Translations under genes and position numbers: made by a program
Assembly (NCBI GenBank): GCA_025349905.2
Contig: MU624741.1
Location: forward strand, 1-26,900
Direction: 5' to 3'
Source of the DNA: Blastocladiella britannica
Taxonomy: Eukaryota > Blastocladiomycota > Blastocladiomycetes > Blastocladiales > Blastocladiaceae
DNA: 26,900 nucleotides
Shown: in pieces, positions 20,701-26,900 of the stretch
How positions within the stretch are numbered: the stretch's first letter is position 1
Layout of the letters: each line of letters opens with the position of its first letter
The notes under the pieces: generated by a model
Database searches by the model: none
The model's input: the letters and a program-made list of their open reading frames with translations, nothing else
What the model was told of the DNA's origin: nothing

Positions 20701-22437
20701 CGCTTTGGCGGCGCGTCCTGCGGCCCGACCGAGTCGAGCGCCCCCGTCACCAGTACATGCCCGTGCACGGCCCCCACCCCCCAGAACACGGAAACCGGCG
20801 CTTGCATGTTTGCTGGCACGTCGAAGTCCGGTGCCTATTCCTACTCGACCGGGACGGCTGCACTCACGGCCTCAGGCCGCGCGGGCTGCCCCGACACCAC
20901 GACGGGCACGATTCCGTGCAGCACTCGCATCATCGACTGTATTGTTGATCTCGGGTCATCACCCAACTTTGACTGTGATGCCGAGTGCGATGCGGTTCCG
21001 ATGTCGTTGGCCAAGCCCGGGTACACGACGGATCTGTCTGGCCCGTACGCGCGGACGCTGACGGCGCCGGCGTATGGTGGGTCGACGTGCCCGACGGCCT
21101 CGACCAAGTGCCAGTGCGCTCCCACGCCGTGCGCGCTCGGCGGAATCAAGATGGTGTCGACGGTGTCGTACATGCCCGAGCCATCGTGCAGCACTCTGGA
21201 CGGGTCGACCAAGATCGAGTGGGCCAAGGCTACCACCACGTTCTTTGTGGCCACGTCCGCCAAGTTTGCGCCGGCGTGCACCACCACCGCCGTCGGGTGT
21301 GTGACCAAGGACTGCCCGTGCGTTCTCCCGGAGAACCCGCACACCAAGTGTGGTAGTTGCGCATTTGTCGCCACCAGGGTGGTGGCCGGGTCGGGCGACG
21401 ACGACGACAAGACCATCTCGATGGGCAGGCAGACGTGCACGACACTGGGCCGCAACTTGTGCCCGTCGCCCACCGCCGTTGTTGACTGCGTGGTGTTGCC
21501 GTCATCCGAATCATGCCGGTACTACAAGCACCATGGCTCAATCCACCCGGACGTGGTGGTTCACTCGCACATCAAGCAAAAGACGTTCAACTGCGATGGC
21601 GTGGTGGTGGTCGGTGGGGACATGACGGTCCCGCAGATCACGGCCGGCCACGGTCTCGACGCGCCCGACAACGTGTGCAAGGTGCCGTCGGTGCTGGTAC
21701 GCGGGCAGCTCGACCCGGATTGCGGTGGAGTCGTGTCGAACGGCGCGGTCGGGGTCTCCAAGTACAACAAGTCGCCGTTCCCCAAGTTCCTGTCGGTGTG
21801 TCCGGCGTTGGCGTACACGAACGAGGACGATTTCAAGGACGCGTACGACTTTGACTCTGCACGCGCCGACCACAAGCAGTGGGCTGACAACTTGGCGGCT
21901 ATGAGGCCGACGCTGAAGTTGGCGCGGAGCTTCACCATCAGCTCCATGTATAGCCTGTCGCCTATTGTTGACGGTGGCGCGTGGGCCAATGATCAGGACT
22001 ACGCAGTGGTCACCTGGACGCAGAACAACATTGTGGGCCTCACCAACTGGGACGACATTAAGGCCAAGGTGTTTGACGCAGGCAAGACCCTGGTGATCAA
22101 CGCGTCGCCGGACGACAAGGGCGATGTCACCATTGTTTCGGGCGACTGGTCGCAGATGTACCCGACGCGGGTCATTTGGAACTTTGGCCGCGCAACCTCA
22201 GTCACCCTCGGTACCCAGTGGAAGGGCATGGTGCTGGCTCCCTGGGCCGACCTCCGTGGCTCGACCGAGGTGGAGGGCGCCGTCATTTGCAACAGCATCA
22301 TTGGCGCGTCCAGCTTCTCGTTCATTCATGCGCGGAACGACGACGACGACTGCGTGATTGGCGCACCGCCCGTGCCGCCGCCCCGTCCACCCACGCCGCC
22401 GCCCCCACCGCCCGTGCTTCCGCCGTCGGCGTTGTAG
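17733..22437 (+). CDS. Giant secreted Cys-rich repeat protein with choice-of-anchor-A-like domain
   Basis: Four exons (17733-17859, 18000-18489, 18564-19139, 19212-22437; introns of 140, 74 and 72 nt) give 1472 residues. Residues 1-34 form a signal peptide (basic start, then LATLSLTVLAALSLVSIVLA). Residues 57 to about 1163 are six tandem units of 178-189 residues. Each opens with a DCxxxC motif (IDCKDEC, VDCKAIC, INCDSLC, IDCTSIC, LDCDVAC, FDCDAEC). Most then carry the motifs PFPxTLTA, FGGxxCP, TKxCPC and GRAGCP. Residues about 1165-1448 (NCDGVVVVGGDM; VIWNFGRATSVTLGT; KGMVLAPWADLRG; EGAVICNSI) match the choice-of-anchor-A fold of bacterial and fungal surface proteins. The end is Pro-rich with no membrane span or GPI signal. 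It is probably an adhesive or matrix protein of the cell surface or spore. The repeat unit is not one I can name. Confidence 0.87.
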
Positions 22438-22596
22438 GTGACAGGTTATCGCTGTTCTTTTAATTTTTTTTCCCTCGTCCTCTCAGTGTCCTCCTTTCAT
22501 TCAAATGAACAATTATTTTTCATTAATAGTAGTAGAGGTCGTCATAGTAGCGATCCTGTAAACAACGAAGAGCACCTGCGAAATTCCCGACCTGTA
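22438..22596. other. Short intergenic region
   Basis: About 159 bp, T-rich, between the end of the Cys-rich gene and the minus-strand pseudogene. It probably serves as 3' flank to both. No gene seen. Confidence 0.4.
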
Positions 22597-23827
22597 TCAC
22601 CTGCTCGATAATACCATGTATCTCCTCGTCGTCTGGATCACTAAAGCCACCGTCTCCTTCCTCTCCTCTTCCTCTGCCTCAACGTCAGCCCGCTCAAAAG
22701 TGAGAAGGCCGTGCTTGGTGGGATTGCGGTCGGCCACAAACCAGTTGCAGTCGCACTGAACCGCCTCATCCAGCGACGTAAACTCCAAGTCGGCAAAGAC
22801 GCCGCGCCAGAATTTCAGGATCGCCTGGCACGGTTGCGAGGGATACTGCACCATCTTCATCTTGAACGGCTCGATAGCGCCGCGATGCGACCAGATCCAC
22901 TTGAGCACGGGCAAGGAAAACGCGTTGCTGAATGTTTCCTCAGCTGGAAGCGGCGTCCAGTTGAACTGCAGTCCGAGCGTTAGCTGCCAAAAGTCGAGCA
23001 TTAGCAAGTGTCCGTCTCGGCGGCCTTTTTGCACACAGCGGGAGTGTGCGGAAGGGGCTTCGATGTGGAAGCGTACAAGAGCATAACGACTAGTCCCGCG
23101 CCGGACGCCTGATCAACGTGGGCGGCGGAGGGCTCGGCGAGCTCGGTATCCCGCCGCTCCAGATCTTCAATCTCGTGACACAGCCATACTAGTGCCAGCG
23201 ACCCACGCGCGGTGGCAGCTGAGATCATGCCTCGAATGTGTTTGGACTTGGCCCACTTGTTCCTCAGCGCCGTGGTCTTTTTGCGCCTGTTGGAGAACCG
23301 CGTCCCGCCACCACGCCAAGACCGAGTACCGGGTGGCGTCGTCGGTCGTGGAACTTGGCGCAATCGCCTCGGGGATCCCTTGAAACGTGCTGGCGGCGTC
23401 ACCCTTGGTGTGGTTGAGCCAAAATTTGAGGCACTTCAGGTGCCCGCCAAAGGCCGCCTCAGTGACGCACGCCGGCGCATTCGAGTTTGCGACCCCAAAG
23501 TCCTGGCGGGCGACCGCCCACCCAGTTGGGACCAGCGAGGCTGATCAGGTTCTGCAAATGCAGAGCCAAGGGCGGCGACACTTTGAAAATGTTGTACGAT
23601 ATCTGGGCAAACTCGTTGGTGTAGAGCCCATAGTCGGCGTGGTGGACGAGGCCACGGATGATTGTTGGAAGGTTTTTAAGCCGAAGCGCGTATCGGCGGT
23701 TGCGGTATGGCCGGCAGACAAGACGGTGCGCCACCGTGCGGACGAGTTTGTGCGATTCAACCCAGTTCTTTTGTGAGCGGATAATTTCGTCGGCACCGTC
23801 GGCCGTGCCACTCGTAACAATGGCCAT
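22597..23827 (-). pseudogene. Frameshifted ankyrin-like family member
   Basis: A chain of four minus-strand segments reads as one protein only if the frame changes. Segment a is 23827 (ATG) to about 23505: MAIVTSGTADGADEIIRSQ, then LPTIIRGLVHHADYGLYTNE. Segment b is about 23510-23285: NAPACVTEAAFGGHLKCLKF, then YSVLAWWRDAVLQQAQK. Segment c is about 23285-23035: ALRNKWAKSKHIRGMISAAT, then LALVWLCHEI. Segment d is about 23034-22597: LMLDFWQLTLGLQFNW, then SLPVLKWIWSHRG. GHLKCLKFW and LPVLKWIWSH are ankyrin-type repeats like those of the first gene of the window. The frame changes fall within a few bases of each other, leaving no room for introns. It is most simply a decaying copy; local sequence errors are the alternative. 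The intact length would be about 410 residues. Confidence 0.6.
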
Positions 23828-24119
23828 GTTGGCGAGGGTGATTAAAACTCAACTGCAGCATTGGCCATATTCCAATTGCACCCCTTTCTAGCAATAAAAA
23901 CAGTTCATTGACCAAAATCCGAGGATCCTGACTTGCCCAGTCAGGGTTCTGGAGCCTGTATTGGCGTGAGCATCCCTGCGTCGCTGCAGTGCGGCGTCCA
24001 TGAGTACTTGGTGCAGGTCACCCAGCCCATAGGTTTTGGATCGTGCGGAATCATTCAGACCAATGGCACAGTCGGTGTTGCCTTCATAAAAGGTCAAGAA
24101 AAAAATGAATACATTTACT
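23828..24119. other. Intergenic, no supported gene
   Basis: About 290 bp between the two frameshifted minus-strand loci. Short frames exist on both strands (the longest are 23888-24160 minus and the start of 23933-24538 plus), but neither shows a family motif or consistent composition. Confidence 0.35.
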
Positions 24120-24891
24120 TTATAACGACATTCGCTCCAGTTTTGCCTCTGTCTCGGCAACCGTTACCAGCTGCACGAGCCGGCCAGGGAGTGCAGCACC
24201 CAAGGCAGCAATTTCAGTCAACAATTCGCGATCAAGGTCGAGATAGCGTTGGAACTGGTCGTAGAAGAGCACGCCCAGTGTCTGTTCTCGCGGGACCACG
24301 TGCGATTGCTGCTGCTGGTCCACCAAAAGTCGCTCCAATGTGTCAAAATGACGTCCCGTACTTGCTCCGACACATACTCATCTGCCAGACCCACGAGAAG
24401 TGCGCCAGCCATGCCACACTGCAGCACTGTAATGATCATTGGTCGGTCTTGGAACCGAATGCCAGCCTGGACAACCGAACACAAGAGCTGGATGCCAGCA
24501 ATGATGGTCGCATCATAGTGCGTCTCGCTGCACACTAGTAACGCTGCCGTGGACAAGACATTGCTCTCCACAATAACGACGTACTGCGCGTGCATCGCGT
24601 CGGTGGCGGTGGCCAGGGGCGAACCAGAGAAAGGTAAACCTCGGATGTTGTCTTTACGGCAATGGCACCGGCCGACGAGGAGCGCGGGAGGACCGCCAGC
24701 GTAATGGCTATCGTAAGGCCGTCGAGATCGCAGGCCAGCGCTGCAAAGTACACGATGAGGTCCGGGTGGGCGTGGAACAGCAATTGTGAGTGATGCAGGG
24801 CGCGACAGGTGGACCGGACCACCAGCACGTCATTGGCGCACAATATGCGCGAAAGGGACGCGTGTAGGTCGTCGGGCAAGTGTTCCAGCAT
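24120..24891 (-). pseudogene. Frameshifted F-box-like helical protein
   Basis: Three minus-strand segments chain together. From ATG 24889-24891 to about 24625 the frame reads MLEHLPDDLHASLSRILCA, then DVLVVRSTCRALHHS, an F-box-like N-terminus. From about 24625 to about 24350 a second frame reads LATATDAMHAQYVVIVESN, then IIAGIQLLCSVVQAGIRF. From about 24350 to TAA at 24120-24122 a third reads LERLLVDQQQQSHVVPRE, then LLTEIAALGAALPG. The first shift lies near a CCTGGCCACCGCCACC stretch; the second is at a run of four T near 24345. Together they give roughly 255 residues of helical protein. It is either a pseudogene or a gene with two one-base sequence errors. The protein family beyond the F-box is not recognised. 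Confidence 0.55.
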
Positions 24892-25378
24892 ACTCGATAT
24901 TTCTTAAAAATGGACTGTTCAAAGAGGGATCCGTTTCTGCCTTCCCGACAGCAAGGTGCATTGACATGCTCGGGCACCATTTTCCTCGTATTTTCAGATC
25001 ATTTCCCCACTATTCCCACTTGGATATGTCGAACCACCACGTAGTTTTTGCATGCAAAAATGCGTGGGTTTCTGCCGAGGGCGTGGCGTTTTGAAGTCAC
25101 TGATCGCGACTCGCTTCTTTCCGCGTGACATTTTGCGGCTGCTTTCAACCCAGCTGACATGTTTTTTCTCTTACGCCCCGAAAAGCTTAGCGTGCTCGTG
25201 CAAAGTTGAGCTTGGTTGCGTGCTTGTGCAAGAAGGCGAAAAAAAAAAATCCAAGTCCTGGGGTGGGGGATGGTCGGGTATAAAGAGCGGCCACGATCCC
25301 CCTCGCCAAACCAACTACACGCACCCATCTACAAGAAAGAACAAGATCTAGAACTCTTAGACACCCCTTTATACAAAC
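24892..25378 (+). promoter_or_regulatory. Intergenic region with TATA box upstream of the protease
   Basis: About 490 bp without a credible gene. GGTATAAAG places a TATAAA at 25279-25284, 95-100 bp upstream of the protease ATG, with a CA- and pyrimidine-rich leader following. An A9-10 run at about 25240-25249 lies just upstream. The left part is the upstream flank of the minus-strand F-box-like locus. Confidence 0.55.
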
Positions 25379-26609
25379 ATGTCCTCCCGCATTGCCTCCA
25401 TCCTCGCTCTTCTTGCTCTCTTGCAGCTTGCTGTGGCCGCCAACGTCAAGAACCAGTTTGTGGTGACCCTCAAGTCCGGCGCAGATCTGTCGGCACACCG
25501 TGCGTCCGTCAAGTCGATCCTGACCAAGGAAGCGCAGCAGCCCCATGCCAGCTCGGTTGGGATCAAGAACGCTGTGCATCACGACTACAACATCGGCACC
25601 TTCAAGGGCTACTCGGGCACTTTCACCCCGACGGCGATCGATGCCATCAAGAACGACCCCAACGTCGCGTCGGTGCACCCGGCGGTCGAGATGCACGCCC
25701 TCGGCACCCAGTCCAACCCGCCGTCGTGGGGACTTACTCGTGTGGGCCAGCGCACGCGCAAGATCCCCGGCAGCTACGTGTACCCTGATGCTGCCGGACA
25801 GGGGTCGACCGTGTTTGTGATTGACACTGGGTGCGTTACATATTCTCAAAATGAAGAATGGAGCTAACAAATTATGTATCAACAGTATTGACGTGAACCA
25901 CCCCGACTTTGACGGCCGCGCCGTGTGGGGCAACACCGCGTGCCAGAACTGCCAGGACTACGACGACAATGGCCACGGCACGCACTGCGCCGGCACCATT
26001 GGCGGTCGCACGTTTGGAGTCGCCAAGCAGACGAGTCTGGTGGCGGTCAAGGTCCTTGCCGGTGACGGCTCGGGCTCGGACGCCGATGTGATTGCTGGGA
26101 TCAACTGGGTCGCCGACCAGGTGCAGAACGGCGGCGTCTCGAACGCGGTGGCGTCCATGTCGCTGGGCGGTGGGGTCTCGGACACCTTGGACCAGGCGGT
26201 GCAGGCGGCGATCGATGCCGGCATTACGTTCGCGGTGGCCGCGGGTAACGAGAGCACCGACGCTTGCAACGGATCGCCCGCGCGCGTCGCGTCGGCCATC
26301 ACCGTCGGCGCAACCGACAAGACCGATACTCGCGCGTCGTACTCCAACTACGGATCGTGCGTGTCGATCTTTGGGCCCGGGTCGGCCATCGTCTCGGCCA
26401 AGGCGGGCACTACCGGATCCACGAGCCTCTCGGGTACCTCCATGGCCACCCCGCACGTTGCTGGCGTTGCCGCGATCCTCCTGTCGCAGACCCCCGGCCT
26501 GTCGCCTGCTCAGGTCAAGTCCAAGATTGTGTCGGGCGCCACCAAGAACGTGGTCAAGTCGGCCGGCTCGGGCTCGCCCAACAAGTTCCTGTTCAACAAC
26601 GTTGCTTAA
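25379..26609 (+). CDS. Secreted subtilisin-family (proteinase K-like, S8A) serine protease
   Basis: Two exons (25379-25830 and 25886-26609, intron of 55 nt, GTGCGT-AACAG) give 391 residues. Residues 1-20 are a signal peptide (MSSRIASILALLALLQLAVA). Residues about 22-105 are an inhibitor-I9 propeptide (NQFVVTLKSGADL; GYSGTFTPTAIDAI). The mature enzyme starts near residue 107 (ALGTQSNPPSWGLTRVGQR). The catalytic triad is complete: Asp149 in VIDTG, His181 in GHGTHCAG, Ser336 in GTSMATPHVAG. The oxyanion Asn is in AVAAGNES. The length fits proteinase K-type enzymes. It would degrade protein outside the cell for nutrition or host penetration. The intron splits the Gly codon right after the catalytic Asp. 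A TATA box lies about 95 bp upstream. Confidence 0.96.
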
Positions 26610-26788
26610 AGTGCTCTCCATTAGACGGTTTAGATGTCGGTTTGTTTGTGCGTGCGCGTGGATCGCACTTGTTTGTTTCTTGAATACGATTCCAATTTTT
26701 TTTGCATTGAATTTTTTTTTAAGTTGTTTGTGACAGCTCCAAGTACCAGCGATCGTACAAAAAAAAAATTGACGAAAAAAAATTGACT
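26610..26788. other. Convergent 3' intergenic region
   Basis: About 180 bp between the protease stop and the stop of the minus-strand acyl-CoA synthetase. It contains several T and A runs (around 26697-26722 and 26759-26781), suited to transcript ends for both genes. Confidence 0.45.
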
Positions 26789-26900
26789 TCATTCACCAAT
26801 CGATACGTACAGCGCATCAAACACTTGCTCGTACTTGGCACGGGCCTCGATCCGCTTGAGCTTGAATGTGGGCGTGAGCAGGTTGTTGTCAACAGACCAT
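26789..26900 (-). CDS. Long-chain acyl-CoA synthetase, C-terminal end (partial)
   Basis: The minus-strand frame open at the window edge ends at TGA 26789-26791 and encodes 36 residues: WSVDNNLLTPTFKLKR followed by IEARAKYEQVFDALY. This matches the conserved C-terminal end of eukaryotic long-chain fatty-acid CoA ligases (ACSL/FAA type), where NGLLTPTFKLKR precedes the catalytic-domain Lys region and the YxxxIDxLY tail. The enzyme activates fatty acids with ATP and CoA. The rest of the gene lies beyond the window. It converges on the protease gene. The short visible part fixes the family but not the isoform or location. Confidence 0.85.
   Translation of the reverse strand, partial: WSVDNNLLTPTFKLKRIEARAKYEQVFDALYVSIGE

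Noticed and set aside
21403..21420. DDDDK-like protease site in the Cys-rich protein
   Set aside because: A short acidic run followed by Lys occurs easily by chance, and nothing else suggests processing there.
20841..21473. 210-codon minus-strand open frame within the Cys-rich gene (also 19246-19803)
   Set aside because: It is a shadow of the repeats. The plus-strand frame has a signal peptide, periodic Cys motifs and a C-terminal domain.
23933..24538. 201-codon plus-strand open frame
   Set aside because: It mostly overlaps the better-supported minus-strand F-box-like chain, and no recognisable motif was found in its unique part.
25872..26792. 306-codon minus-strand open frame
   Set aside because: It is antisense to the protease exon 2, whose catalytic motifs are on the plus strand. 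Its Arg/His/Gly-rich content is typical of a shadow frame.
1..26900. CRISPR arrays, tRNA or rRNA genes, insertion sequences, phage
   Set aside because: No spaced identical repeats, no recognisable tRNA or rRNA sequence, and no transposase or terminal inverted repeats were seen by eye. A dedicated RNA-gene scan was not possible.

Overview
The window looks like nuclear DNA of a zoosporic, early-diverging fungus. A blastocladiomycete such as Allomyces or Catenaria fits best, but that placement is an inference. The supporting evidence is GC-rich coding DNA, many short introns (about 50-140 nt), fungal/eukaryotic core genes (heterotrimeric G-protein alpha subunit, Nup50-type nucleoporin, choline-transporter-like protein, proteinase-K-like protease, long-chain acyl-CoA synthetase), and a local family of F-box/ankyrin-like genes. 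No operon logic, phage or insertion element was seen.

Layout. Positions 1-5068 hold an F-box/ankyrin/LRR cluster: the 3' end of one gene on the + strand, then three genes on the - strand. A 310-bp divergent intergenic region (5069-5378) leads into a five-exon choline-transporter-like (SLC44/CTL/Pns1) gene (5379-7726). Positions 7727-9505 contain degraded material: a frameshifted remnant on the - strand (about 7869-8152) and a VanZ-like pseudogene on the + strand (8643-9382) with two in-frame stops. A three-exon NUP50 gene (9506-11211) converges on a multi-pass membrane protein gene with TLC-like features (11274-12401, - strand). An eight-exon G-alpha gene (13036-14552) and an eight-exon guanylate-binding-protein (GBP) GTPase gene with a CaaX end (14707-17387) follow. 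Next is a giant secreted cysteine-rich repeat protein with a C-terminal choice-of-anchor-A-like domain (17733-22437). Positions 22597-24891 hold two frameshifted members of the ankyrin/F-box type family on the - strand. The window ends with a two-exon subtilisin-family protease (25379-26609) and the last 36 codons of a long-chain acyl-CoA synthetase (26789-26900, - strand).

The genes do not form one pathway. G-alpha and the GBP are separate GTPase systems, the Cys-rich protein and the protease are secreted, and the NUP50 product acts at the nuclear pore. The most notable points are: a fungal GBP with a prenylation motif and an abnormal intron at switch I; a six-unit Cys-rich repeat protein of about 187 residues per unit that looks undescribed; a window-wide 5' splice-site pattern GT-N-C/T-G with no A at +4; and several frameshifted or nonsense-bearing loci that are either recent pseudogenes or local sequence errors. 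Exon boundaries were worked out by eye from reading-frame phase and family motifs; no database search was run.
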